Below are positions 1 through 12,543 of a DNA stretch of 64,000 nucleotides, piece after piece. Source of the DNA: Odontocerum albicorne (Eukaryota; Arthropoda; Insecta; Trichoptera; Odontoceridae); assembly GCA_949825065.1 (NCBI GenBank), contig OX463848.1:23778986-23842985 (forward strand), read 5' to 3'. Position numbers and translations under genes: made by a program. Position 1 is the stretch's first letter. Each line of letters opens with the position of its first letter. The notes under the pieces were generated by a model. The model did not search any database, was not told the DNA's origin, and saw only the letters and a program-made list of their open reading frames with translations.

Positions 1-301
1 AACAAGGCGCCTATAACCAAGATAAAACTTTCCAAAGATACCTATCTAGAATTCCTATCTATGATATTTTAGTATTTTTAATAAACAAGGCGCCTATAAC
101 TAAGATAAAACTTTCCAAAGATACCTATCTAGAATTCCTATCTATGATATTTTAGTATTTTTAATAAACAAGGCGCCTATAACTAAGATAAAACTTTCCA
201 AAGATACCTATCTAGAATTCCTATCTATGATATTTTAGTATTTTTAATAAACAAGGCGCCTATAACTAAGATAAAACTTTCCAAAGGTACCTATCCAGAA
301 T
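1..301. repeat. 83-bp tandem repeat at window edge
   Basis: Copies start at 1, 84, 167 and 250 (the last partial, ending near 301), starting AACAAGGCGCCTATAAC. Near identical; first-copy and last-copy differences are single bases. The array continues upstream outside the window. Confidence 0.95.
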
Positions 302-702
302 TCCATGTCTGTCTCAAACCTATGTTATTTACTTATTTTTTTTACGACATTGGTCTTTACATTAAATCAAAATAAAAACACTGCTTTTAATTCATCATGA
401 TAATTAATATTTGTTTATTATCCTAAATCTCCTTGTTCTCTACCCAACAAGACTTGGTCATTTTTGCAGTTCGCCAAATTCAATAAGTTGCACCGCCAAA
501 GTGATTCAATCGAGGGGCGGTGACCTATAGGAGAACAATGACAGACGTAAAATTGATAGAAGTTCGTTAATTTGGCCTTTCCGATGAGATTTTTTTTATT
601 GATGAGAATGATAGAATATCTAATTTAAAATCTGAATATGTAATTCGTGACAATATTTAAATTCTAAGATATGGCTTCAAAGAAATACCATTTCCACAAC
701 CT

Positions 703-900
703 AGGCAAGATGACCTCCGTGACCTGGTAGTAAGACGCTAGTATGCCGATCCGGAGGTTGCGGGTTCGATCTCCGCTGGAACCCAATTTTATTTTAAACG
801 GGATTCCAGTCTGGTTTTCACTTAGGGCCCAATAAAACATATTTTTGGTTGGTTGGAAGAGATTGCCACATGGCAATAAACTCGCCAGGTTAATTATAAA
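703..900 (+). mobile_element. tRNA-derived SINE, family 1
   Basis: The tRNA-like head has a B box (GGTTCGATCTC near 764-774) preceded by an A-box-like stretch. It is followed by a unique body and a tail reading ATTGCCACATGGCAATAAA then GCCAGGTT. The same body/tail occurs at 6490-6576, 6825-6965 and, inverted, 61505-61545. Not a functional tRNA: no matching acceptor stem. Confidence 0.7.
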
Positions 901-1599
901 AAAAGGGATCCATCAAAGATTTTAGTCTAGGTTTGGTGGGGTATATCTTGAATTACACTTCCGTTGTATGCAGTACATCCAAGCGAGCTTATTACCATTA
1001 GATCGCCATTTTTTGCCGTTAATACAAACATATTGTATAACACGTAACATATTCTAAGTAGCATACACTAAGGGCAACATGAATAGTTGATTTGGTAATT
1101 ATAGCGATACTTGTTGGTCCGCAAGGCGGGTACACCAAATACTCGTACTGCTACGTTATACATAACATACGAGTATGTGTATGTGGGTGGGGCGGGACAT
1201 CTGCGCTGGAGTGTCCATTACATGCAACATAAATGGCACCTTTTGTGCCTAGAATCTGTCTGAATCGCCAGTGAATTCCTGTAAAAGTTTTGCTGCCACC
1301 CTTACACATAAAGCTCGAGCTCCTGAAAATATTTGAGTGTAATGAATGAACAAGGATGAATCTGCATTTCAATACAGAAATATCCAATGTACTCGTATTT
1401 TGTAATCTGGAGCTGAAATATACATTTCACCGTTGTTTTCTTATTCAGCGCCCCAAAATCTATAAAGATATTTATTGTATTTTCGTTTTTGTAAAAAAAA
1501 AACAAGAAGTTAAAATTTGTGAGCAGTGTAATTAATCATCAAATTATGACGCAATTCAAGTATATTTGCAAAACGGGCGTTGATGCCACTGTCTGTAAT

Positions 1600-1660
1600 A
1601 TCGGTACTTTCTGAGCATCAGTAATCATCCGATCCGGGTTCGAGGATTGCCCAAAAAGTA
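1600..1660 (+). mobile_element. SINE/tRNA-like head fragment
   Basis: B-box-like GATCCGGGTTCGAGGATTGC near 1630-1650, with a degenerate A-box-like sequence about 40 bp before it. Short and isolated. Confidence 0.35.
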
Positions 1661-2104
1661 AGTGCTGGGCACTTCGAGCTCCGTGCTCCGCCCCGCGCCT
1701 TCTTATGAATACCGAGTGCCGAATCACACATTTTGCTACCGTAAACAATGATTAAAACAGGAAATTCATAAATATCGATTTTGTTGCGGGGATACCCCAT
1801 ATTTTCGCTATATACATATGTTTATATATTGTACGTGTATTACAATTGATAGAAACTTACTTTCTTGAAATTGAAGATTTTTTATTACTCATACTATTCA
1901 TATTAAGGCGATATAATTGCGTTCGTATAATACATATAAACAATTGATAGAAACTTTCTTTATGAAGATTTTAAATGTTGATAACTTTTTTACGCGTATT
2001 GTACAGTATTATGCCTTCCTTGTATAGAATACAACCAACCAAAATGATTTTCGAGCCCTGAAGGGAAAATCAGACAGATATATATTTAAAAAAAAATTAT
2101 ACCA

Positions 2105-2165
2105 ATGGGAATCAAGCTCGCAACTTCCGGGTCGGAAGAGAGGTGCCTTATCGTCGAGATTCTTG
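2105..2165 (-). mobile_element. SINE/tRNA-like head fragment
   Basis: On the minus strand it reads CTCTCTTCCGACCCGGAAGT then TGCGAGCTTGATTCCC, a B-box-like element. No body recognised. Confidence 0.35.
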
Positions 2166-2651
2166 GAATAATAATAATTTTAAAACAGGAAAATGCATTA
2201 ACCATTTAAGATGCTAGAAAGAGATTCGAGGTCAACGAGGCCAGCTGCTCGCTGAGGTTGTCTCCTTCCTCCCTCCACCCAAGTCCCCAACCCGAATGTT
2301 TACCTTAGAAGCATGTATGTCGGTACAAGTTCGAACAGAATTCAGTCTTGTTTGTACTCCCCGATGATGACGTGAAAGCCTTGAAACCAGTAGGGTTATA
2401 CCGTTACAAAAAGTGTAATAAATAGTGTTTGATAAAACAAATGACAAGGTTATAATTAAATAAATTTCGAATTTGGTTTATTTTTGTAAACGGGTAATGC
2501 AATTAACGATTTGAATATTTTATTCCCTGTAAAATTTGATTTGGTCAACAACAGCTAAGATAATGTGTAACTTGATCGGAATATAGTCAATTTATGATAA
2601 GTAATCAAGAATTCGCATTAATTTTCATTTTTACAAATTTTGGGGAATATA

Positions 2652-3581
2652 CGAGGCGTATCCAGAATCTAAGTGTACTGAGGCTCTCACGACCGGATGG
2701 ATTTTATTTTCGACATGTTGGCTACACTTCCGTGTAGCCTGACCCTTCCCCTCCGCAACGAGACCAGTTTGAGGTCAGTACGTTGAGAAGTGTCGACGCG
2801 ACAACACGTTTCGTGAAAAATGTCAATCCCATCTCCCGCCAAGTTGAATCGAGTGGAGGCCGGGCAAGAGTTTTTGAGACGCTGCAAACTCCATGGAGAT
2901 GAATTTCTCCGTTCATTGTTACTGGAGATGAAACTTGGGTTGCACACTACACGCCTGAAACCAAAAGGCAGTCTCAACAGTGGCGTCACACCTCTTCACC
3001 CTCCGCCAAAAAGTTCAAAACCACAATTTCAGCCAAGAAAATCATGGCATCCATGTTTTGGGACTGTCAAGGCATAATTTTAATTGAATATATGCCTCAA
3101 GGGGAGACCATCAACTCTGCAAGATACTGTGGGACCCTAAAAAAATGCGGAGGGCGATTCAGAACAAGAGGAGAGGCATGCTGACAAAGGGTGTCTGCCT
3201 GTTGCACGACAATGCCAGACGGAACTGCTCGCCTCGTTTAAATGGGTTGTCCTGAACCATCCCACGCATTCCCCTGATCTAACACCTTCAGATTACTATA
3301 TCTTTACCTCCCTGAAGCTGCACATGGGTGGAAAAAGGTTTTCAACCGACGAGGAGGTAAAGGAAGAGGTGGAGAAGTGGACGGAGGGGTTGGCGGGAAA
3401 CTACTTTGAGGAAGGCATCAAAAAGTTGATACCCCGCTTCACCACCTGCATTGAGAGGAATGGCGACTATGTCGAAAAATAGCTTACATATGTACTACGG
3501 TAACCACGTAATTTTTTTGTTTAAATAAAAAAAATTGTAACCTACATAAATTCAGTACACTTACTTTCTGGATATGCCTCG
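2652..3581 (+). mobile_element. mariner element, internally deleted and frameshifted
   Basis: Inverted ends CGAGGCGTATCCAGAA / CGAGGCATATCCAGAA are flanked by TA target duplications (2650-2651, 3582-3583). The 930-bp body encodes only the catalytic half of a mariner transposase, with several frameshifts. Recognisable pieces are GDETWV, a changed catalytic region (LLHDNARR..), SPDLTPSDYYIF and a C-terminus ending NGDYVEK. The N-terminal DNA-binding domain is absent. The same structure occurs inverted at 57347-58299. Confidence 0.92.
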
Positions 3582-4278
3582 TATATATATTTTTTCTTAG
3601 GTATAGTTAGAATTTTTTTTAGATTATAATTTAATTTTACGTATATGATATACTCTTGTATTTTTAACTTTGTTCTACTGTCGAAAATCTCTCAGTCAAA
3701 TGATGTAATCGTAAATATTTTGACTTTCGCTTTAGTCCAATTACGAGTATAGCATCGAATTTTTCGACGCAATTTTATCGTAATATGATCGATCGAACCT
3801 AAATGTTTCGTGTAAGAGCAATTTCAAGTAGCTATTTCGGAAATCCACAACAAATATTATTGGTCAACCCCAATTCTCGAAGATTAATGACGAAAATGTG
3901 GAGTTATGGCGATAGATGTTATTTTTCGATCAGATAAATGGATAAATTTGCGCTTTTCGCGAATCTTAATATACCAAGATTGGAGATAAAAAGTATTTAT
4001 GTGCCACATGTTAAAACGAGACTCAATTTTTTCGTGATAAACGGAATTGATTGGAAATAATAAACACATTTTTCATGAGTATGACTTTTGAATCATAGGA
4101 CGGGGCATGTTTGCATAATACTATAATACTCGTAAATGCGTCGGAAATTAACTTCATTTAATGAAAATGAACTTTCTGAAGTGCTTTTACTCGCTTTAGT
4201 TCAAACGAATAATGAAATTAAATGTTTTTTTGTACTGTTTACTGTCGATTTCGATTATTAAAATAGTGACAAAATAAA

Positions 4279-4345
4279 CTACTCGTATACACAGTTGCAC
4301 GAATTCATGAATAACATATTCATGAATTCGTGCAACTACGAGTAG
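4279..4345. repeat. Fold-back hairpin
   Basis: Arms of 20 bp (4294-4313 and 4317-4336) match perfectly around a 3-bp loop. A second outer pair, CTACTCGTA / TACGAGTAG (4279-4287, 4337-4345), extends the stem. Confidence 0.95.
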
Positions 4346-6489
4346 CTGAGAGGGCACGGTTATGTCTCATTCCAAGTACTTTTTTAATTCAGGCGAGTTT
4401 GAACACTTAAAATCCATTTTTTATAGTTTATTTTTTTATTTTTTCGCATTATTCAAATAATAATGCCTATAGTAAAATACGAATGGAATAGTGTGTTTTC
4501 AAGTAGTATTTTTTTTCCAATATCTGATGAATAACTTATTTTAAAACATTAAATAATATATGGCACACATGTATATAACAACGCTTATACACATAATAAC
4601 AACACTTTAAAAAAAGTATTAAAAAAAAAGCAAATTTTATTTTGATTTAGGGCCTAAATTTTAGGCGATACAACATTTAAACTATTTAATGTTATATACT
4701 CGTATAAAAGATCAGATAGGATAGATCATCAACAGTATTCTCACGTGAGTGTGAACTCTCGATACAATCAGATTAGTTCTTCCTGGCCCTTTGAGTACAT
4801 TGAATTTCAGATGCTTTAGATATTGTTCAATTGTAATTAATCTATTCCGTTTCTGGAAGTATTATATAATTTTTCTACCGACTTATATTATTGATAGGTA
4901 CTAATTTTTTCTCTTGCCTATTGGTTGTTAATAAAAAATATTTTTTATTTCTGCTTTATTGAATGAAGTAACACCGGATGGGGAGGGGTGGGGGGCACCG
5001 TTTGTGATTACAAATGCGTGAAATATTCGCCACGTTTTCTTTGTCCTGGGGTGAGAGGTCAATGTGGTATCTTCCTTCACTCAGGAACTAGAATATGTTT
5101 TGTATCTGAATATTATATTTTGTAAGAGTCAATGCATCTATCTATGAATATGTTTTAAAATAATAAACTCATTTTATTTATACATGTTTAATTTATGTCG
5201 GTGTAGTGTTCGCTATGTACATACTTAACATGTTCAGTGCTGATAACACTTATATTCATATGAACTTTTGTCGAGTATTCAAAATGACTATCACCATTTT
5301 TTTTTAAATTTCTTTGAATTAATTCAAAACCATGTGAGCCCGTAGTGGCCTTACATTACTGATAGGGTTTGTAAGGGTGCATTACAATGAATAATACTTG
5401 CTCTCACCTTTTTATAATTTAAAAAAAGTTTAAATATGTGCAAAAGTTATAAGTACCACCGTAATTTATAAGAATTTATTCAGCAGTCAATGTGTGAATT
5501 CCTCGTTGATTTTTATGTAGCCATTCATTTTTATTTCCTTCTTAATTTTCAAGCCACGTGGAACTGATGTACCTGTACGTATCAAATTATATTCACATTC
5601 TATTTTTGTAGATAATTTTTTTCTTTTGCTTTATATTATTAGTTTAAGTAATTTATTGTTGTAGTATTAACACTGAAATGACGTATTTTTTATGTTAGAT
5701 TAAAAAAGACTGACTCAAAAGGGGTTGATAGCTTTTCTGGGCTCTTTTAATTTGTGTTTGGCGATCGATAAAAAAATAAAATTTTCACCAAATGCCTGAT
5801 ATTGGCTAACATTCCGAGCCAGTCTGAATCTCAGGTGCATTTTTTTTGCTGTGTTAGTAGTTAAGATCAATTATATGACATAGATCAAATCACTACAATT
5901 TATATTACACTTTGAATCCCCAACTATTACATTTTCATTACCTCAAAAGACTATTTTTGAATTGGTTTTCTGTAATGATTATCATTAATATGTATTCATA
6001 GACAAACTTTTAAATTAAAAATAGGACACTTCTCGAGAGCTATTCTTAAACATGACTTCATTTATTTTAAGTAAAAAAATATCTTTGTTGCCATTTAACA
6101 GGCAATAGTTATTTGACCATAAAATAAATATTTTTTTTTTATAAAAATCAGTATTGGGCGATAGAATGTTTTGTTAATCATCAAAATGATATATTATCAG
6201 CTTAATTTGTCACGACATTTTTTTCTTTAACAGAAATTTCATAAATGTTGTTTAATTGAACATTTTGACAGTATTTTTTTTAATTGACATTGTTTTTGAT
6301 AAAATTATTTTATGATGAATTACATAATTTGATAATTCTTAGAAATGTAATATTGATATTGAATCTTTATGTTTCATTTATCTTTTATATATTGGTTATT
6401 TGAAGTGTATCAAGTATGGATATATAAATATTTTTTTATGAAACAGATTTTTTTAATTTAAAGAGAAAAACTATTTAAAAAAAAATATT

Positions 6490-6576
6490 TTAGTCTGGAT
6501 TTCACATCTTTCTTAGTCCATCTTTCGTGTTGGTTGAAAGAAATTGCCATATGGCAATAAATTTGCCAGGTTGAAC
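6490..6576 (+). mobile_element. SINE family 1, body/tail fragment
   Basis: TTTAGTCTGGATTTCACATC, then GTTGGTTGAAAGAAATTGCC and GGCAATAAATTTGCCAGGTT match the body and tail of the SINE at 703-900. Confidence 0.6.
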
Positions 6577-6824
6577 GGTATATAGCAAAAGTATTACACA
6601 GTACAACCTTAAATTTGTGGATGTTACTACTCTACTTGATTCTGATGAAAATGAAATGGTAGATCTCCAACGACACGAAAAGAAAATTAAAACCTAGCGT
6701 AGTAATGTGATTTGAGAGAATTCGTTTTGTGGTAATATAAACTCAGATTTATAAATAGTTATTTATTCATTTTTGCCAAAAAATTTAAATTTTACAGAAT
6801 TTGATTTACACAAGAATATTGGCA

Positions 6825-6965
6825 ACCTCTGTGGTTTAGTGTGGATTGTGTATCTTAAACTTTCGAGTTTCTGGTTCAATTGTTAATGATAAGCGAAAAA
6901 AAAATCCTAGTCTGGTTTATTGAAATTTAGTCGTGTTTTTCCGGTTAGTTGGAAAAAATGTCAAC
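6825..6965 (+). mobile_element. SINE family 1, diverged copy
   Basis: tRNA-like head (CCTCTGTGGTTTAGTG..., B-box-like GGTTCAATTG), then CCTAGTCTGGTTTATTG and a GGTTAGTTGGAAAAAATG body. More diverged than the copy at 703. Confidence 0.5.
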
Positions 6966-7139
6966 TGGTGATTCATTAATTCTTAACGTATTCACTTTGG
7001 AAAGCGGTAACATACTTAAAAGAGTGTGGCTCAGAGTTAACATATTCTTATTAGGCTTAGCACTTCAGCAGTAGATGTTGGCGATACTACTGTATTCAGA
7101 AAAGTAACTTTACTTATAAATATCTTGTACTAAGACACT

Positions 7140-7437
7140 TTTATTTATAAAGCAAGTCAGATTATATTATAACAAAATGATAATTTAGTAAGTAAGATAG
7201 GTTTTCTTGCAATACATTGATGATTTAGTAAGCAAGCCAGATTGTAATGCAACAAAATGATGATTTAATAAACAAGCCAGGTTGTATTGCAACACAATGA
7301 TGATTTAGCAAGCAAGTCAGATTGTATTGTAACACAACGATAATTTAGTAAGTAAGCCACTTACTAAATAGCTATTACAACACAATGACTATTTAGTAAG
7401 TGAGCCAGATTGTATTGCCACACAATGATGATTTTTA
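7140..7437. repeat. 40-bp tandem repeat just 5' of LMTK exon 7567
   Basis: About seven diverged units, with clear register at 7221, 7261, 7301 and 7341 (TGATTTAGTAAGCAAGCCAG ... TTGTATTGCAACACAA). The array ends about 130 bp before the exon acceptor. Confidence 0.85.
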
Positions 7438-7566
7438 AACTATCAAAGAGTTGTGTTATTTAATATGATAACAAATCCAATAATCCTTGTGATTAAATAT
7501 ATATTTTCTTTAAGGCTGTTAAAATTTCTTTATTTCTTACTGATATATATATATTTTCTTTTCCAG

Positions 7567-8026
7567 AAGGATGCAATCTCCTGCCAACCAGTACAATTGG
7601 GGGGACCTGGTTCCGTCCAAATGGTGGACACAGGCATTCAAAACCCCCTCAATGACATCAGGTTCCCCATCACAGCAGCCATAAATCATCAGTCACCTCG
7701 TTCTCAAGCTCTGGCCGCCTTTCCAGACCCAGTTTCACCGCCATATTATCCTGCTCAGCAACCACCAGCTGATAACAACAATGTTTTTGAAGACAACAAC
7801 AATGGTCCAATTTCAGCCCAAGAATTGGAAAACATAGTAAATAACAATGCTGAAAATTATATTGTCAGCGAATATGAAAATAGAAATTTGAATCCTGAAG
7901 CAAACAGGGCCAGAGAAAGGGATTTGGAGCAGCCACAGGTTGCGAGGAATTTGTCTCCTTCGCATGCATCACCGAGGCATGAGGTGGCATCACCTGATAT
8001 CTGGGCAGACCATCAGGAGTGGTTCG
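7567..8026 (+). CDS. LMTK: LMTK exon (juxtamembrane linker before kinase domain)
   Basis: The acceptor is a T-rich tract ending TTCCAG (7561-7566) and the donor is GTAAGT at 8027. The reading frame is open throughout and ends in phase 1. The product runs from KDAISCQPVQLGG to DIWADHQEWF and is rich in Pro, Asn and Glu, with no globular domain I recognise. It passes directly into the FPRNQLQYIQVISRGWFG start of the kinase domain in the next exon. This matches the position of the cytosolic linker between the membrane anchor and the kinase in lemur kinases. The first visible exon could be preceded by others outside the window; I found no convincing upstream exon in 1-7566. Confidence 0.85.
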
Positions 8027-8884
8027 GTAAGTTATCTTATTTATTGTCTCCAGTTGTCTTCCTTATGACTTCAGATCATGACCGCCTTCAGTATCATGGG
8101 GATTATCAAAAGTATTACTGAGAGATCCAACCAATTGTATGATCTCAGACATCCTTTGCATAACCAACAACCTTTAGGTTGAAATCCAGGATCAGTTTCT
8201 TTAAGACCACTAAGCCTCCGCAACAACCACCTGCTATTAGGGTGAATGAGTGGAGAGGAACATCAGGCCCCAGTGGGTGAATTTTTTAGACTAAACTGCT
8301 CTAGAGGACTTGTAAATCTCTTAACAGGCTCTGATCAGGAATTGGGAGAACCAAGAACATGTCAAAATGGGGAATGTTGCATAATGGATCAACTCTATCT
8401 GTGACTGAGGAGCAGTCATGCGACACTTGCTTCAGCGCTCAAAGAGCCCAATGTCCCGCACCGAAGATGACTTGATTGATAGAGAACACCCAGTGTTGTC
8501 TAGGTGGCAGAATTCAGGACTTTGACATGATAAGAAGCGTGCTGGTACAGGCAGGCATCCCTGGCAATCTTTCACAAGCTTCAGGACTTCGTAGTCCAGA
8601 TGACAGCATATTCTACATTTGTTCAATCCATCGAGTTGAGGGTCTACCCCTTTCTTTCTGCCCTTCCATATTAACGGTTATCATCAACTTATCCAAATTA
8701 TTAATTATTCTTTAATCAAATTTAAAAAAAATATTTATTCTTCGAGTATTTTTTATCCTTTCATTTAGTATTAAAGAAAATTTGTATTTTGATGGGTCAA
8801 AAATTATTTTATTTAGTCTGACTTCACTTTTTATTGCAATAGTTACCCAGAAAATTGTAATTAATATGGCAAAAGAATAAATTA
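8027..8884 (+). other. Intron, no feature recognised
   Basis: Part of the intron between exons 7567-8026 and 10724-10797. Some higher-GC sequence at 8130-8660, but no domain or repeat that I can name. Confidence 0.5.
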
Positions 8885-10180
8885 TTGGGAGTACAAATTA
8901 GTTCGGTCCGTTTCCAAAAGATGGCCCTGGCTGTTTATGAATGGTTCATAGTGACAGCCGATTTTGGCGGTTTCAGAGAGGTTAGACATCTGCCAATAAT
9001 ATTCAGTTTATATCGCTTTGAGTTTCATACAAAAACCTTGTTTTGTACAGTGTTGAAAATGTCGAATTTTGTGTTAACCAAGCAGCATTTGCGGGAGGTT
9101 TTAATTTTCTGCTTTAATTGGAAGAAAAGTGCAGCTGAAGCCCATTGAATGCTTGTCGAAGTTTATGGTGACGCTGCTCCAACTGATAAATCATGTAGGG
9201 AATGATTTCGACGTTTCAAGGACGGAGATTTCAGTGTCGAAGACAAGCCTCGCTCTGGACAGCCAAAAAAATTCGAGGATTAAGAATTAGAGGCATTACT
9301 CGAAGAAGATCGAGTCAAATGCAAGAGGAGCTTGCAGAATCATTGGGAGTGTCTCAACAAGCCTTTTTCGTACGATTGAGAGCCATGGGAATGATTCAAA
9401 AACAAGGAAATTGGGTGCCTTATGAACTGAAACCGAGAGACGTTGAAAGGCGATTTTTCACTTGCGAGCAGCTGATTCAAAGGCAACAAAGAAAAGGTTT
9501 TTGCATCGGATTATAACTGGAGATGAGAAGTGGATATTCTACGACAACCCAAAGAAGAAAAAATACTACGCTAAGCCCGGTCAATCGTTGCCATCGACCT
9601 CAAAATCAACACCAAAACCGAACATACATGGTTCGAAGATCATGCTTTGTATCTGGTGGGACCAAAGGGGTGTTGTTTACTATGAGGTGCTGAAACCTGG
9701 CGATTCCATTACGGGTGATCGGTATCGGCTACAATTAATTCGTTTGAACCGTGCATTGCGAGAAAAACGGCCGGAATACGAGCAAAGACATGATAAAGTT
9801 ATTCTTCTTCATAACGCTCAGCCTCATGTCACAAAAGACGTAAAAAAATATTTGGAAACACTCAAATGGGATGTTTTACAGCACCCGCCGTATTCTCCGG
9901 ACATTGCTCCTTCTGATTACTGGTTGTTCCGAAGGATGCAGCACGATTTGGTAGGTCACCGGTTCACTTCTTTCGTAGAAACCGAAAATTGGCTCCAAAC
10001 TTGAATCGCCTCAAAAGACTAGTAATTTTTTCGAGATGGAATTCGAAAATTGCCTGAGAGATGGGAAAAAGTAGTAGCAAGCGATGGACAATACTTTAAT
10101 TGATCTGTTCATTCATTTTGTTTAGAAATAAATGCATTTTTGAACACAAAAAAACGGACCGAACTAATTTGTACACCCAA
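8885..10180 (+). mobile_element. Full-length decayed mariner-type transposon
   Basis: 1,296 bp between TA duplications (8883-8884, 10181-10182). Terminal inverted repeats begin TTGGG(A/T)GTACAAATTAG and extend about 29 bp. Transposase pieces on the + strand start near 9059 (MSNFVLTKQHLREVLIFCFN), then a helix-turn-helix region (FRRFKDGDFSVEDKPRSGQP), GDEKWIFYDNPKKKKYYAKP and HPPYSPDIAPSDYWLF. In-frame stops and frameshifts split it. The second catalytic Asp (usually HDN) reads HNA, so even the longest frame (9462-10004) would be inactive. Confidence 0.93.
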
Positions 10181-10182
10181 TA

Positions 10183-10530
10183 TGTTAATGAAAATAGCCT
10201 GTTATGTTTGTTGCAAATATTAATGGCAGTAACTTAAAAACAAGTATAAAGATTTTAAATAAATTTGACTGGACTAGGTGCCCATTTAGCTTAAATCATT
10301 TTATTTTTAACTTTTGGATTGTATAATAATATGTAGAATGTTTTTATGAAGTAATATTTAATATGGAATAAGAATAAATTATTTTATTAAAACATCCTGT
10401 GACATTTGTTTTAAATATTAACGCAGTAACTTCAAGACAAGCATGAAGTTTTTAAATTTGACTGAATTTGGTTCCCATTTAGCATATGTAATTGTAAGCT
10501 CAAATCATTTTATTTTTAACTTTTGAATTT
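10183..10530. repeat. Diverged direct duplication, first copy split by mariner
   Basis: About 10195-10310 and 10395-10530 share ATATTAA(T/C)GCAGTAACTT, a run of similar order, CCCATTTAGC and AAATCATTTTATTTTTAACT. The 5' part of the first copy (AGAATAAATTAT) lies before the mariner at 8860-8884. Confidence 0.65.
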
Positions 10531-10723
10531 TAAAAGATTTTTTTTCTCTTGATATCTATTTTCACTGAAATGAATGAATATAATTTTTTTACAGTACATT
10601 TTATTTCTTTTTGATGATTAATGATGTAACAATCATCTTTCAAATAGTTAACATTTAATTATTATTTTATTGGTATTTGATACTAATTCATAGTTTGTAT
10701 GATTTGTGTTTATTAAATTTCAG

Positions 10724-10797
10724 ATAATACTCTGGAGGATTTTCCTAGAAATCAGTTGCAGTATATCCAAGTTATTAGTCGAGGATGGTTTGGCAGA
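10724..10797 (+). CDS. LMTK: LMTK exon: start of kinase domain, glycine loop
   Basis: A 74-nt exon with acceptor TTTCAG at 10718-10723 and donor GTAAGA at 10798. It enters in phase 1 and leaves in phase 0. It encodes NTLEDFPRNQLQYIQVISRG followed by WFGR, which is the beta-1 strand and ATP-clamping glycine loop. GWFG is the characteristic lemur-kinase form of GxGxFG. Confidence 0.92.
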
Positions 10798-11276
10798 GTA
10801 AGATTTTTTTTACATATCATGTCATTAAAAACATTCAACATTTTTGTGCTTTATTATAATGATTATTTATTTGTATAATACCAACTTTTGCATCACACTA
10901 GAAATATGTATTTGTAAATAAAATAATAATGTCATATTTGTTTGAGTGTGATGTTTATATGGAATGTATTTTGTTTCCTTTAATGACCAATGAAAGTAAT
11001 CAAAAACCTAATGATTCATTTAATATTTTAATTCATGTATTTGTTTTCATTATTACAATAACAAAACTATATATCTTCTTCATTGAAGATTTCCCTGTTT
11101 GGTAATCCACTGAACTAACCCTACCTTATACAGGGTTGTGTAAGCAGCTGTGATATCTGGCTGATGTAATATTTGAGTGCCTAATGTGTTTTCATTGTGT
11201 ATCTGCAAAACAGTTGTAAATATTTTGAAATTAACACAAGTGGGACTTGGATTAATTTGATATTATTAAATATAGT

Positions 11277-11306
11277 CAGGGTAGTCAGATATGACTGACT
11301 ACCCTG
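11277..11306. repeat. Fold-back hairpin
   Basis: CAGGGTAGTCAG / CTGACTACCCTG, 12-bp perfect arms, 6-bp loop. Confidence 0.9.
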
Positions 11307-11470
11307 GCAGGGAAAAAGTGTGATAGTTTGTGTTTTTTTCCATTTCCATTCAGTTGAGAGGACAATTTGTGTATATTTTTATGTAATTTTACATTTATGG
11401 TTAGAAATGTCCAACAAAATATGTTGATATCTGTCAAAAACTGTGGATCACAAGATTGACTACAATTAAT

Positions 11471-11510
11471 ATAATACTCGCCAGTGCTGTCGATCACTGG
11501 CGAATATTAT
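11471..11510. repeat. Fold-back hairpin
   Basis: 16-bp arms (ATAATACTCGCCAGTG / CACTGGCGAATATTAT) with one mismatch, 8-bp loop. Confidence 0.9.
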
Positions 11511-12069
11511 ATAAAACAGTTGAATATTGAAATAAAGCAAAGTTGCTGTATTATTTTTTGTAGCTTGAAAAAATAAAATACACTTTTCTCTATTTATTCT
11601 AATTACTAAGTAAAATTATTTTCTTACGTGTATTGTTTATGTAATAAAAATATTGAGCAAAACATCTTGAATAGAAACTACAGGTGTGGAGCATCTAGCG
11701 GCCCTATCAAAACTGATGTCAAGTTAATAAATACATTTTACTTAAAAAGCAGGATGTCAGAAATTTATCAGGCAAACAATATCATGAAAATGGTTGTGAA
11801 TGACAGTGGCGGGTTTATAGGTATGCACAGTACCCTCTGAAGTGTTGCACCGAGTGAACAAGGCAACCCAAATTCTAAGTAGCACACATATATGTATGTC
11901 TGATCATCTAGATGTGAGCTCCACTGCAATCTAAATGCCAAAAGGCAAGGGTTGTTCCAATGATTATTGATCATTCACTAAAAGATTTATATTCATTATC
12001 CTTGATATATCTGTTTCTCAAAACGATAATCATTATATGATCTATTTGTCTTAGTAAAAGATCTTTTTT

Positions 12070-12200
12070 ATGGCATTGTTGGTAAGGTTTTTGTCTTCCA
12101 TGCGAAGGTTCTGATTCTCGATAGTACCCTGAAAAAAATAAAGAAAGAGTCCTAGTTCAGAAAAGTCTCTGTGTGCGGAAGTATTACCAACACGTACAAT
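12070..12200 (+). mobile_element. SINE family 1-like fragment
   Basis: GTTGGTAAGGTTTTTGTCTT then GCGAAGGTTCTGATTCTCGA resemble tRNA A and B boxes. They are followed by AGTCCTAGTTCAG, as in the family 1 body. Confidence 0.45.
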
Positions 12201-12543
12201 GTTAGACAGTGAAATGCGTGCCTACTCCAGCGGTTCTAACTTGAAGGATCGATTAATGATAATGCGGGTATGTTGAGGAGTATGAGATAAATTGGTGAAT
12301 AAATTTTCTCTTTATATTTGTGAAAGCTTTTCTGATTTGTAGTTATTAAAAATCATAAGATAATAAGGATAAGGAACAATTTCTGTATAGTTAGTTCTCT
12401 GCAGGGGCGAAATACTCATACTATAAGGATAATGAAAGGGTCTATTTAATAGAGCTGCACCCATGGCTATGTGAAGCATTAATCTGCCACTGGTGAATGA
12501 ATACGTGTTATAGATTTATTAAAAAATTATATTCTTTTTTCAG

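Larger units (their letters stand above)
3584..7139 (+). other. AT-rich non-coding stretch 5' of first visible exon
   Basis: No exon supported. Holds a perfect hairpin (4279-4345), a G-rich run (about 4978-4997) and SINE pieces at 6490-6576 and 6825-6965. Otherwise no recognisable structure. Confidence 0.6.
10800..12540 (+). other. Intron with hairpins and a SINE-like piece
   Basis: AT-rich. Holds two hairpins (11277-11306 and 11471-11510) and a SINE-like fragment at 12070-12200. No exon supported. Confidence 0.5.

Noticed and set aside
703..790. tRNA gene
   Set aside because: The B box is present but there is no paired acceptor stem and anticodon arm, and the sequence continues into a repeated SINE body.
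2820..3077. 85-codon + strand gene
   Set aside because: It is the frame-shifted mariner transposase at 2652-3581.
4978..4997. G-quadruplex candidate (GGATGGGGAGGGGTGGGGGG)
   Set aside because: The four required G-runs of three or more need an awkward split of the last run; isolated, no regulatory context.
7453..7566. In-frame hydrophobic extension upstream of the first exon (a possible membrane helix)
   Set aside because: It overlaps the polypyrimidine tract of a good acceptor, is AT-rich intron sequence and has no ATG with support. The real membrane segments are more likely upstream of the window.
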